Origin: Schistosoma mansoni
Lineage: Eukaryota > Platyhelminthes > Trematoda > Strigeidida > Schistosomatidae
DNA: 64,000 nucleotides
Direction of reading: 5' to 3'
NCBI RefSeq assembly: GCF_000237925.1
Contig: NW_017386025.1
Span: forward strand, 1,302,001 to 1,366,000
Below are positions 23,301-33,490 of the stretch, piece by piece. The notes under the pieces are model-generated. The model searched no databases. It was not told the DNA's origin and saw only the letters and a list, made by a program, of their open reading frames with translations. Made by a program: the position numbers and the translations under genes. Numbering within the stretch: position 1 is the stretch's first letter; the number at the start of each line of letters is the position of its first letter.

Positions 23301-25458
23301 ATTAACTACAGAAGAGAACCTATGAAAGTTGTTCTAAACTAACCAGTTATTATTGATCGTCTTTTACCCTTATATTGGACATATTTAGTAATTTAGCATT
23401 TATTTTACAGCTTGAGGTTTCCGGTATCACCTTTTTTATGCACACCATAATGTTTGTCCATATTTACTTTATTACTATATGAAGAATTAAGCGAAAATGT
23501 GACTTTTTGGCTTAGACATTTGAATGTCAGTCGTTGTTTCACGAGTTGGCAATAATCTTCAACTATCCAAGTACGAGTAACTGGATAAAATCGTTTTTAA
23601 TATATAAACTGTAGGTTTTTATCAAGTTGTAAGTCCCCCCCACATACTAATAAAGAAAAAAATATGTAACAAGGTGGTAAGAAAGTTAAATGTAACTTGG
23701 AAAATTGTCATCATAACTTCGGTTAAGTATTATGCTACTCAACTATTCAAACTCATTAAAATCTGTTTCAATGAAATTCGACGATCTCCACGACCTCTTA
23801 CTGACAATTTTCATGTGCTCACTAGTGGCTAAATTCGAGAGAGAAACAGTGAAAAACCAAAACCAGTAAAGTTCAACCGTGTTGGGTGTGAGACAGTTGC
23901 CGACCGAAGACAGTGGAATGTGTTTGCGTAATTACCAGTGTTGGATGCCAACCCAGTGTTCTAAAGGTTATGCGTTTGCGAGCAAAACCGAAGGTCCTGG
24001 TCCTTCAGTGTGTATGACTGTAGATGCGCACTGTTAAATAGTCCAAAACTAGAAAGAAATGACGGTCCAGTGCTTCTAGATTTCCAATGATGGTGTACCT
24101 TAAATCGGTTCAGGAATTCAATGAAATTCAACAATTTCCACAGCCGTTTATCTACTGTTTCATCAACACTTATATCTATTTATCCAGTAATACTTTGAAA
24201 ATATAACAACAAACTAATTAACTGCATCTGGATTCAACTTACTTTGAGTTTTAGGTTCACCATAATCAACAAAATTAAATTGAACTCCACAATCATTATA
24301 GAATTTTTTATCATTTTGAATAGAAGGATTCAATTTACACTGTGATACATTATAATCTTTCAAATTATTAACAGAATTAGGTTTAATATTTTCTTTAGTT
24401 GTTTCTAAAACCCATGAAATATCACTTAATGTATGTTGATCTACATTGTTATGTTGTTCACTATGAATTGGATATGTTAACATTTGTAATGTATTTTCAT
24501 TTGAGGTTAGTTTATAGTCTTTAGTTCCTTTGTAATTTGAAAGATAGGTTTCTTTTGAAGTTACATTATTGTTGGAAATTTTATCATCAGTCTTATTATG
24601 ATTAAATTTTCTTTCGATTGGATGACATAAATATGGTAACCGTAAAAGCTTACCATTACTACTCAATTGATATTTAATATTAGAGTTATTTTGATTCAAT
24701 TTTAATAATTGATGATATCCATTTGACTTATTTGACAATTCCTGTTCATTCAATAAGAAATGACTTTTTAACAAATGCAAGTTTATAGAATGTTGTTTAA
24801 CCTTTTTCATCGTTTTTAGATTGAATTTAGTAAGGGATTTAATTTCATCTAAAGATAATAGTTTGTTTAGATTATGATCATTATTTTCCCATGGTACTGT
24901 TGAACAATTTGCTGGGAGTTTTAATAAGTGAATATTCTGAATTGATGTTAGTTTCTTTCTTACTTTATTATTTTCAGGTAAATGTAAAAGTTTACTTACA
25001 GGTGATATGAAATTTTCTTTTAACATTTTATTATTGTACAAGATAAGAGGAAATTGATATTCAGTAGTACCCAGTGTTTTCTGTAAAAAGATTATCAGCA
25101 TAATTATTAATCCAATAAAAGGAAGCGTAATCTTAGTCATATGAACAATATATACTCTAAGCAATTGGTGATAACAGTCTTAGATCTGAAATGATTCAAC
25201 TACACTTTCCATAGTTTCTAATCAAAAATTTGGCAAGAGTCTCTAAATCACCTATATTTCATAGTAATTCAAGCGCTCTATCGCAAACCTATATAACAAT
25301 CATATTATTCTACTCTAATAAAATTAATCAATGTAATGAACCAACAATGAAGTGAGTCAACAAACCTTACCATTGTAAGTATCCTAACTGGTGGAACACA
25401 TGAATGAGGAATACAATTAGGCAATAATATAGGTTCTTGTTCAGTTGCTTTCTTAGTT
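11202..25458 (-). CDS. Unrecognised gene, at least ten coding exons, 5' incomplete
   Basis: Exons in transcript order: 25371-25458, 24243-25080, 22533-22615, 19998-20498, 18381-18535, 17404-17614, 15287-15367, 14369-14564, 12305-12507, 11202-11327. Every boundary has GT..AG and all nine junction phases agree, which is strong evidence for one gene. The exons encode 826 residues to a TGA at 11202-11204. The first listed exon starts in mid-codon, so upstream exons are missing from the model. The protein is hydrophilic and rich in Asn, Ser and Lys. It contains a charged helical segment (YTDEREKLRKERREASMTRR), a basic Arg/Ser stretch with prolines (RGRSLTRSRGTSRV, SSPKPPTPVRFHYNG) and an acidic C-terminus (SFIDWDEIDELIGDL). 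I do not recognise a domain; a cytoskeletal or centrosomal coiled-coil protein is only a guess. Confidence 0.7.
12305..12507 (-). CDS. Unrecognised gene, penultimate exon
   Basis: 203 nt, phase 1 to phase 0, acceptor AAATGCAG. It encodes HPDIPKHLTYEDDLQTTILS, then DWSLESNVRRILYGDEEDRF and a Ser/Gln/Gly tail. A TTACAG inside looks like an acceptor, but using it would break phase with the previous exon. Confidence 0.7.
14369..14564 (-). CDS. Unrecognised gene, basic Arg/Ser exon
   Basis: 196 nt, phase 0 to phase 1, acceptor TTTGTAG and donor GTAAAT. It encodes a basic, proline-containing stretch (IKRGRSLTRSRGTSRV, then ITPSSPKPPTPVRFHYNGRI) of the kind found in microtubule- or nucleic-acid-binding linkers. 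Confidence 0.7.
14990..15130 (+). repeat. SM-alpha retroposon relic with broken hammerhead
   Basis: Contains the SM-alpha landmarks GAATCTTAATGTGAATATC, then CTGATGAGTC, then ATCCTGGAGTCCATTGCTA. The stretch that would hold GGACGAAAC is deleted, so the ribozyme core is incomplete. It lies in an intron of the 11.2-25.5 kb gene, antisense to it. Confidence 0.65.
15287..15367 (-). CDS. Unrecognised gene, 27-codon exon
   Basis: 81 nt, phase 0 at both ends, so it could be skipped without a frameshift. It encodes ILSDSVLPKQSSPRLDQSII and PKHSNTP. Confidence 0.65.
17150..17290 (+). repeat. SM-alpha retroposon with near-complete hammerhead
   Basis: GAATCTTAATGTGATCACC leads into GCTGATGAGTC, then GAGGACTAAACACGTCCTG. 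Core positions CUGAUGA are intact and the GUC cleavage triplet is present, but the GAAA box reads TAAA, which removes the catalytic guanine known as G12. It is antisense to the host gene. Confidence 0.65.
17404..17614 (-). CDS. Unrecognised gene, charged helix exon
   Basis: 211 nt, phase 2 to phase 0, acceptor CTTTTTTTTAG and donor GAA|GTGAGT. It holds the most ordered-looking segment of the protein, HYTDEREKLRKERREASMTR followed by RCNEAKQFINE. This segment is the best query for a family search. Confidence 0.75.
17795..17975 (-). repeat. tRNA-headed SINE with hammerhead-like tail
   Basis: Reading the minus strand: GGATGCCTGCTCAGTGGTCT (A-box-like), GGTTCGAGTTTC (B-box-like), then a degenerate hammerhead (TTGAAGAGTCCCATACGAGG, ATGAAATGGCC). 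The tRNA-like part cannot form a real tRNA. It is sense to the host gene, in the intron between 17614 and 18381. Confidence 0.65.
18381..18535 (-). CDS. Unrecognised gene, Gln/Lys-rich exon
   Basis: 155 nt, phase 0 to phase 2, acceptor AATACAG and donor GTAAGT. It starts LLETIIQLNKKESQVNLS and continues the helical end of the previous exon, so the coiled coil may span the junction. Confidence 0.7.
19150..19400 (-). repeat. Possible tRNA-derived SINE of another type
   Basis: On the minus strand a tRNA-like block reads GAGAGCTCGGTGGTAACG, then GGGATCGAATCGG, with spacing fitting a pol III internal promoter. The 3' part has no hammerhead. No second copy was seen in this window, so the call rests on the promoter-like boxes. 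Confidence 0.35.
19998..20498 (-). CDS. Unrecognised gene, 167-codon exon
   Basis: 501 nt, phase 0 at both ends, acceptor ATTCTCAATTAG and donor GAG|GTAAGT. Low-complexity Asn/Ser/Thr-rich in the first two thirds, then a helical segment (VVKALSEIDNRLNVIDKVSV, QLEQDHKRNQE) that may be coiled coil. Confidence 0.7.
20841..20848. repeat. Target-site duplication of Merlin, left
   Basis: GTCTAATC, repeated exactly at 21593-21600 on the other side of the element. Uninterrupted Rep-A copies have a single related GTCTAAC here. Confidence 0.85.
20849..21592. mobile_element. Merlin-family DNA transposon, non-autonomous or decayed
   Basis: 744 bp bounded by perfect 24-bp terminal inverted repeats (starting GGCGAGACTAAACTATATGG) and by the 8-bp duplication GTCTAATC. 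An 8-9 bp duplication is typical of Merlin. A second, imperfect copy of the terminal motif lies inside at about 21200-21236, and a run of degenerate CCCTAA units follows at about 21239-21277. The interior keeps only the last part of a transposase frame. Confidence 0.85.
21291..21476 (+). pseudogene. Merlin (ISXO2/IS1016-like) transposase C-terminal remnant
   Basis: The frame reads NIEAMWSRLKEFLRPYHGSR, a stop (TAA 21369), then MDEFLYRMHYDFRTSEPISN and LDKFLSHVKEQY up to TAA 21474. The N-I-E-x-x-W-S-R-x-K pattern with the later W-R/YR helix is the end of the DDE domain in ISXO2-like transposases. The N-terminal catalytic part is absent. Confidence 0.75.
21593..21600. repeat. Target-site duplication of Merlin, right
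   Basis: GTCTAATC, the exact partner of 20841-20848. Confidence 0.85.
22533..22615 (-). CDS. Unrecognised gene, small internal exon
   Basis: 83 nt, phase 1 to phase 0, flanked by TTTTGTAG and GTAAGT. It encodes GFNTFTNCENAAWPTDCIEQ and LLSNDVA. Cys and Trp content is unlike the Asn-rich neighbours. Confidence 0.65.
23935..24095 (+). repeat. tRNA-headed hammerhead SINE relic
   Basis: GGATGCCAACCCAGTGTTCT, GACCGAAGG-like and GGTCC blocks align with the SINE at 37.0-37.2 kb, followed by a decayed hammerhead tail (GGTCCAGTGCTTCTAG). It lies in an intron of the 11.2-25.5 kb gene, antisense to it. Confidence 0.55.
24243..25080 (-). CDS. Unrecognised gene, largest exon
   Basis: 838 nt, 279 codons plus one base, ending CAAA|GTAAGT. 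Rich in Asn, Lys, Leu and Ser. The frame stays open upstream into the intron to ATG codons at 25162 and 25138, where it reads a very hydrophobic stretch (LPFIGLIIMLIIFLQ). A transcript starting there would have a signal-peptide-like N-terminus; the splice acceptor TTTTTACAG at 25081 argues for the spliced form instead. Confidence 0.7.
25371..25458 (-). CDS. Unrecognised gene, first exon found
   Basis: 88 nt. It begins with one base completing a codon and ends in phase 0 at ATG|GTAAGG. It encodes TKKATEQEPILLPNCIPHSC and nine further residues. The upstream exon it must join to was not found between here and 35 kb. Confidence 0.6.
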
Positions 25459-28400
25459 CTAAAAGAAAAAGTGAAAATATTTACAATACTATTTGCATGA
25501 ATTCAAATGGATGGATATTAACTGAATATTGAATAAATGTAGTATTATGGTTCAGTATTTCCAAGACTACATACATAACAACTCGATCAAAATAGTGAAA
25601 AATATACATCTATTCTCTGAACATTATATATATATACTACCGATGTTATGTCAGATGTACTGAATGCATAGTAGTCACAACATTCATTAACTATGACAAA
25701 TTTTCATTTTCCCAATAGGCATAAGAATGTTTTTGACGTTATGCGACCTTGGATATGGCTTTAATGGAGTTGTGAAGCTTCATAAATCTGTTCCTTCTTT
25801 CATTGAGAGATTAGGAAGATATAATAACCTATGTAATAAACAAGCAACTTTGTGTTTGGTTTGCTACAAACTATCAGATCATATATTTAAAACAAAATAT
25901 CCTGATCATTTAGTAAAGTAATTGAATAGTATATAACACTCGATTTTGAGACACTAGATTGAAAGTTTGAACCACACGTCGTCTAATTCGTCTCTGACAA
26001 CCGGATAACTTTACTAGCTCCTATAAAAACGCTATGAGTCAAAGCCCTGTATATGTGCCTTTAATTAAGAAATGATTTACATTATGAATTGTTTTGTAAG
26101 TTCTTAGATAAAAATCAGTATTTTAATGTTCCCATCTACACTTGGCATTATAAATTTCATTCGGTTTTATGTCTATTTACATATGAAAATAGTTCAAACA
26201 ATCGCAACAAAAATCAAATGATGAAATTAAACTTCAACAAGCAAATAAAATAACATCAGAATTCAGAAATAAAACACATATGACGAGTTCTTCAGTCTTT
26301 TCAGTCGGTCATATACGGAAGACACAGCGCAGGAAAAACTCGATATTCAAACAGGACAATTTCAAACAATACAACTGGGCGTTCATTTTAACGAAATAAT
26401 GACGTTCACGGATACAGAAAACCAGCAAGTTGTAGGTGGTAGCAAAGTATCGGAAAAGTGGCAAAGGTCGTTTGAAAAATTGAATTGAAGGAAAAGCACC
26501 CATGGTTACCATTCTCGGTAAGACGTTACAGCTACTTAAAAAATTGTGTAATACTGTGATCACCATAACAATAGAAAAACATTATTGCGGAAAATTAATT
26601 GAAATCCAAGTTGAGAGCTGTTTTCAAATGTAGTCCAGTAGACTTGGAACTACGTGCAATATAGTGAAAAGGATTAGGTCGATTAAGGCATTGAGCTATA
26701 ATGTAATCAAAACGCGACGCGTTTATTAAAACAAAATCCTACTTCAGCAAATGACTCTCATAAACATTTTCTCGTGCACAGTTTAAAGAATTTGGATAAA
26801 GCCACGATTTGCGTTTAAGTGATGACCAGCTTGGTGTGCCTTTGTCACAAGACGGGGGAACAGGCAACATTTATCTAAAGATATAAAAGATAAAAACAAG
26901 ATGTATGAAGCTAACTGTCACTAAGCGTTGATTTCAACAAAATTACTTTGTACAAAAACGGTTATGTAACATAATCACTGTCATTTGGAAACAAGCATCA
27001 AAACATTTGAGTCACCAAAATATATTACTTATAAAACAATGAGTACTAACAGACGAATGATACAATTATTCGATGCAGTTGTTAGTTTCCAGTCAAAATT
27101 TAAAGAGATTAAACTCGAAACAGACGATCTTTTTATAACGACCAGTTATTGTTAATTAATAACGAACATCATTGCTTAATAGAGAGCGGTTTCTTGATAG
27201 GTAAATTTGATAGATATAGTGATGATACCCTCAAGATAGTTGACTGAAAGAATTACCCGATTATTAGTAAAGTGAAAAAACTTGAGAATAATCAGCGGTA
27301 TTTCACCTTCCTACATCTTACTAAAACGCTATGAACGTAAATAAAAACACGATTGTGCCCAGAACTAAAGTCTGATGTCCAAAAGAAACAGTTCATTTTA
27401 GAAAGAAAATTGTTAGTCAAGAAAGTCCTAATCAAACACCAGTTTCAACATTTTTAGTCTTAACCGTTAGTTTTTATTTAATTTTCCCAAGGGTCACTAA
27501 TCCTTATGATTACCAGCATATCCTTATCTACGGAGTTCTTGATATATTAATATCTCTGTGTCAGTAGGTCTGAGTACAGCGAAAAATTGAGTAGAAAAAA
27601 AGACTGTAAGTGAAATGACTGCAAATACTATTTAACACTAGTGAATTTGTAACACATTATTATACTCGGAAATTCCACAAAACAGTCACATAAATTTACC
27701 ATATCTTAGTTGTTAGATAGACAGAATGATGTACCATCAAACTAAGAGATAAAAATCAAAATCTATGATAAATTAGCTTAGATTTAGATGACATTCATCA
27801 CACAAACAGGTAAGGTAAACCCTGATAAGATAATTTCCGTAAGTTTAGAACGGAAACGTAGATGGTTAGGACAAACTCACTCAATTATGATTGCGTTTAG
27901 TTGAGAAAATGGGCCAAATTGTCATCAAGGTAGTTGAGGGTTAGTTACCGATTCTTGAACACAAAGTTTAGGTTAAGGCTATCTAACTGTTTCATGATTC
28001 AACCTAACCTGTCCGCTTATCTATTCTGCACTTCTAAACATTTTGTCAAGAAAACCATTAAAAATTATCTTGAGAGGTTTATTCGAAACCTCTTGAACAT
28101 GTTCTTTAAGTACTGCATTTTATGCAGTCATTCCAATTTCGCCCGACGTTAAAATGAGTTTGAAGTGTTTCTTCTCACAAAACTTCCATATTAGGTCTTC
28201 TTACACTAATCTCTCATAGATTAGTATTTTAATATCACCAGCGCAGGAAGATTTACAAAATCGATTAAGATCGTTTCTCTCTAAAGTCAGATGTCATGGA
28301 TAATGTTTTGAAGAAAAGGATCACCCATCTGATTAGGCTAAATTATTCAGTATTTTGGTGCAAAAACAGACAGCATAAACTGATTCAAACAAAAATGCCA

Positions 28401-29180
28401 AGTTTTATGAAGAAGGCAAAAACATAAACTAGAATATCCATTGAAAGATTTCTATATACATTTAGAACGTTAAACAGGCAAATTTAGAAGATTAACACAG
28501 CCTTCTTATACACGACCCATTAACTCACACTTTATCTCAAATAGTTATTGATATAACATGTAAATTTTTTCTATCGACACACAAATGAAAATAAATTGGA
28601 ACAAGGTGAATAATTATAATATGCTTTCTTTTAGTTAACAATAACATTTAAGTGCAGATACTAAATGAAATTCCTAGTTTATTTATTTACATCCTCAACA
28701 GGTTATTTGTCAGTATTTGTTGGCATATAACAATGGTCATCAGGATTCATTTACTTCAGACGATTAGTAGGAAAAGCACAAACGATTTATCGAAAATACA
28801 CAATTCTTCGTCATGCAGAGGCACTTCTTTCAAAGGGAAGTGATGTGGTCATCTATCTGTCTCCAAATAGTTTATATAAAAACTCAGGATTCCCTTACAT
28901 TTCACTCCAGACTTTTAGGTGATAAAGGAAAATTAAATAAGTATGAACAAAAGTAAAAGGTGGGTGAGTATACCTGTTATAACGCGAAATATATTGTGTT
29001 GCGATAGGACTACGCGAAATTCTACCGATTGACCAAATTCAGATATCCTAGTTCGACCCCAATACTGTTCCCCAACTCCAATAAATCAGAACACAGCCGT
29101 TAAATGAGAATTGTTTATGGGGTCAGCAGCAGAACAAAAATGGTTTACAGACAAGGCATATTTATACAGTTACGATGACT
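25459..29180. other. Repeat-poor non-coding DNA; 5' exons may lie here
   Basis: The 11.2-25.5 kb gene must have at least one further exon upstream, but no exon with the needed phase could be supported here. The open frame at 26309-26566 (-) has no recognisable content. No mobile element was identified. Confidence 0.4.
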
Positions 29181-29187
29181 ATTAACA

Positions 29188-29330
29188 GTAACCAATGGAA
29201 AGGAAGGACACGTGAAGGTTATAATTAGGACGACTCAAAATTGACCAATAGGGAAACGACACATGAAAGTCATAGTTAGGACACTGTAAATAATGGCCAA
29301 TAGGAAATAACATGCGAATTATGTGAAGAG
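29188..29330. repeat. Degenerate tandem repeat, about 55-bp unit, 2.5 copies
   Basis: Each unit contains CCAATRGGAAA, then ACRYGYGAA, then TAGTTAGGAC-like sequence followed by an A-rich spacer. Its nature is unknown; tandem CCAAT-containing units occur in some promoter or LTR regions. Confidence 0.5.
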
Positions 29331-30054
29331 TCTGAAAACATACCATTTTATATTCGAGATAATTTTTGGGATATTCTTGTGAATATCCTAACAATACCTT
29401 AAGCTAATCCGTAAGAAAAGGCTAATGAAAGTGGTAATAACGTTATTCACTTGAACCCGAGGCCTGTTTTCTATGCTTTTAAAGATGATGTGGTGAAGTT
29501 AAATTATTTTCAGTAAAAATAAGATACAGGCTCCTAAGGTAGTCTATAATATGGGCTGAAAATATATCAGGAAGAATCCCTCTATATACACGATGTTAAT
29601 TTCATATTTAAAACATCCAATGGGCGAGTCAAAATAATTTTTTGAGATTACATGTTATGATTTACATAAAACACAACCAATTTTTATAAAAAAGAATTCG
29701 CTCAAACTTAAACTTTTACTTGGGAATTAATAGTGTCTAACTCAACCAAACAATTGTAATTATCTCAGAAGTAACGTTCCTGGTGATATGCAAGTACGTA
29801 GCAACTTGCGTCTAGTCTAGTGAATTTTTATACGGGGGGGGCGCTTGTAGGGAAATCCTAAAGAGAAAGAAATGAGAGTAAAAATGGACCAGCGAAACAG
29901 TCAGAAAATAGGATGGAATTATATTTGGAAGGAAAAGTAATCAGCATTGAATAGATATAACACAGGCGTCAGACTAACAAACTATGGTGTTCAGAACTGG
30001 AAGTTGCTAGGATAAATTTTCTGAAGCGCCACATAACTCAAAGCAATAAAAACC

Positions 30055-30225
30055 CACTGCCCTCAGAAAGAACCTATCGACTCTAATGTCTGTGGGACGG
30101 GTGGAGAAATTTAACGAATTCGTTGTCCGTCAGAGTATTGCAGCAATTAAATATCTGTCCAAGCAATACAGAAAACGAGGGCCGATGAACCTGTCATCTA
30201 ACAGACGTTTCACGTAAGCTAGCGA
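30055..30225 (+). repeat. Inverted repeat, left arm
   Basis: Matches the reverse complement of about 30413-30590. The best-aligned part contains GTCAGAGTATT, AAATATCT and GAACCTGTCATC. By eye about 80 percent identical over about 150 bp, with roughly 190 bp between the arms. Confidence 0.55.
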
Positions 30226-30412
30226 ATATAGGCTCAAAGTAGACTGCTTTAGTCGTCAAAGAATCGGCCGATAAGTCACGAGGTGAGGATATAACGGGGT
30301 AAAAGACCCTGGTGAGGACGCGACTTTTCATTTGTCTTCATTTTATTCTAAATTTGTATGTTGGTTTGCTATCAGAGATTATAAGGGAGAGCTATGTAGA
30401 GAAGCTCAGTGA

Positions 30413-30590
30413 TTAACATATGCTTCTGTTGGATGACAGGTTCGTCAGCCCTAGTTTCCTATGTTGCTTTGAAAGATATTTACTTGCTGTAATACTCTGA
30501 CAGACAAAAAGTTCGTAAGATCCCTTCATCTGTTCTACAGACATAAGAGCTTGCTTCCACACGGCACGAGAGTATAACTTTTTTGAAGGA
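30413..30590 (-). repeat. Inverted repeat, right arm
   Basis: Partner of 30055-30225. On the minus strand it keeps an open frame of 105 codons (30413-30730) that reads through the arm, so the repeat unit may derive from a coding element. I do not recognise the translation. Confidence 0.5.
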
Positions 30591-30859
30591 ATAGCTGTCG
30601 ACACAAAGACTGCCTTAGTATTAATTGTTGTAAGCGATGAAGATACCTGGTAGACATGAAGGACTCCAGTGAAAGCTGTAGCTCTGATGATAGGACAGAA
30701 AGTGCTCATTGTGTTGCTTTGAAGTCGCAATCTTTTGAAGTTTTGAATTACCTGACGCCATGTCTGTGAAAATGTGTTGGTGATTAACGTTTGTTAATAG
30801 CATCCGTAGGGAGTAATTACTATCACCGAATGTCCCTATTTTAAAGAACATTTTGTCCC

Positions 30860-32440
30860 TTTAATAATGAAATCTTGAAGAATCCGCTATAGAAAAGATT
30901 AGAGAAAATTTGGTGAAATGACACAAACACTTTAAAATTTCCCCAAAATAGGGAGATCGCGCCGTAAATAATTACTGAGACTGTCATCGCTGCCTGGGAT
31001 GACAACCCTTTGATAGTTATGAGTTCAGAATACTACGGCATATACATAGAAGAAACGTTACGTGCTTGCAGATTATGGAAAGAGGAGTGTGTGGGTGAAT
31101 ATAAAAACAGAAAAACACAAGATAAATTAGGATCTGACGACTCGAAAAGCATGTAACATGAACTTGAACCTTACCTGTGAGTCAACAAATAATCGTGAAG
31201 AGAAAAAATAGTCGTAATGCTAAAAAATACGGCAATCAAGGTAGAGGTTTTCTCAAAGCAAATTGTGTGTCTTTAAAAAAACTCCCAATTATTATTCCTC
31301 AGGTAATTATTCAATGATGTATTTAAACAAATAATAATTAGCAAAAACGTGAGCACGTATTATGAAAAAAATCTACACATATAAGACTGAGGTTATTAGA
31401 ATTTTTGTCTATTCTTCCAATTTTGATTCATCGATATATTCACTCACAGATTTTAATTTCAACGATTTGATTTATGCTCAAGTTTTTTGACGTAAAGAAA
31501 GAAATATTTTTACACACTTCATAACTCTATACTGTAACTTCCTATAATCATATTCTTTACTATAGCATAAGTTTTGACCAACTTTCGCAGATATAATGAC
31601 GGACATATGTACGAGATTTTTCTTCAAAAAAGTGACGGAAAACAGTACCAATGGCGATCGAGTCCCTATTATTGGTAGCAGAGTTAGTGAAGTTTGCTTA
31701 TCTAGACATACAAACTGTTCAAGATTCTTAATACAAATGATCTTTTTCGATAGTCTTTTAACTCCAGTTAGACAGGAATGGTGTAGCCTTGTTTACGACA
31801 AAGTGGAACAGGAAGGTCAATTCTTACACTGGCTCACCTAATCTTCATAAATAAGTGAATCAGATTTGTTTGGCCAAGGCTAGTAAAAATAAATCAAAGA
31901 TGTGCTAAATAAAGCTATAGCTCATAAATATTTCTGTCTTATGACTCAAACGTACTTCCCCAAGTGTAGGTAAATCTAACAACAAAATGCCTTCTAGAAC
32001 GACATTTGAATCATATTATTGTCATTGTTCTTCTTAGTAATACATACTAGCTTAATTTATTGAGGGACCCACTGAGCATATAGTTCAATTTGTACAAGTA
32101 TAAGCATACTGATGCATATTGTCTCCAAAAGCAGTCAGACGAAAAAAATAGTGTTAACCCACAATTTACCACCTATCTCTCTCATGCTTCGATTTCTCAA
32201 GCAGTTATGAACAATTAGTGAACGAAATTCAAGTGCTTAACGATGTTTCAAAGTGATGATTTTCTGCGGTAATTACCTTTTTCTGTAGAGGCTTAGCAGT
32301 ATGTCAAGAACGCTGCTCACCATTTTGCTGATCGTATGATATTTGGATGATGTTTTGTTCTCTGAGTTGCATATTTTAATCAGGGAAACTTAGTCGTACT
32401 TTTCCATCATATCCTGAAGACGTATTTCAACAAAAATTGA
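30860..32440. other. Non-coding AT-rich stretch
   Basis: Only short open frames without recognisable content. Nothing else was seen here. Confidence 0.4.
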
Positions 32441-33490
32441 ATTGTCCTAATTTCTTCTTAATCGATTAGCTGCTTGCGCTGCTGATCTATAATTTTGCAG
32501 TATGCTTTCCATGTTCATGCCATTTGTCCACATGTTTTCTTGAACCCTTTCACTTTTGACTTGGTTTCCGTTTTCTGAGTTACCCAAACTTTTCCTTATC
32601 CTTTGAAAGTTTTTCAAACACGATAGGCTTGTTGACTTATTTGTGTCTCGACGAATTCTCGAACTTATTTTTTTGTTACTTCTGTACAATGTGTTCTTAA
32701 ACTATATCATGTCGAAAATTGTTCACATTCATTGACAAGGGAATATCTATGGGTGATAATTAGGAGTATTTGAATTATATTATAAACTAATAATCTTAGA
32801 AACAACGCACTTTAATCAAGATATATTAGATGAACACGAACGAATGTATTGTATTGGGGATTCAAAACCAAGCAGTCCTCAATACATAAAAGTCATTGGT
32901 TCATTCGAACACCGCACTCGCCACAATTTAAATTGTAGTTCAAGTGTTTGCAATCTACTGTACATCTTCTTCTGAAGTTCATCTTTTGTCTGTCCCATGG
33001 TGTATTGGATAGAGACTTTGTATGATCTAGAATAAACTCGTTAGTATTAGAATTAACAACCGAAATCGGAACGGACTCAAATGGGTCCTGGAATTGCATA
33101 CAGTCACCATGTCAGTTGTGCACTGAAACTACTGATATCTAGAATTTGCATCATAGACTTTCCAACACTATCCTCTCCACAAAATAATGTTGAGTCCCAA
33201 CCACGGAATGTTAGAACAAATATGACGCCCCCAAGTTGCATTATCTTCTCAAATCTCACTCTTCGATTACTATATGTGAGTATTTGGGGATACACATTGA
33301 TGTATAATTTGAGGTTTTCCATCATGTGACTTTGACTTGAATAAAAAACATGACACACTCTTTTTGTTATTCATATTAGAATAAGCAGATAGATATGCAT
33401 TGATATGTGTGGTTAACACATGTGATTCATCAAGACTTGATTCACCTGCGAAACAATCGAATGGAAAACATGCGTCTACCTCATGCTAAT
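32440..33490 (-). repeat. Probable continuation of retroelement relic
   Basis: Several adjoining minus-strand open frames of 60-85 codons in different frames (32447-32689, 32893-33099, 33104-33358), lying downstream of the gag-like relic in the same orientation. Their broken layout suggests one decayed coding element, but I could not identify a domain. Confidence 0.35.

Noticed and set aside
26309-26566. 85-codon minus-strand frame
   Set aside because: No recognisable content, no splice context matching the neighbouring gene, and length expected by chance in this much sequence.
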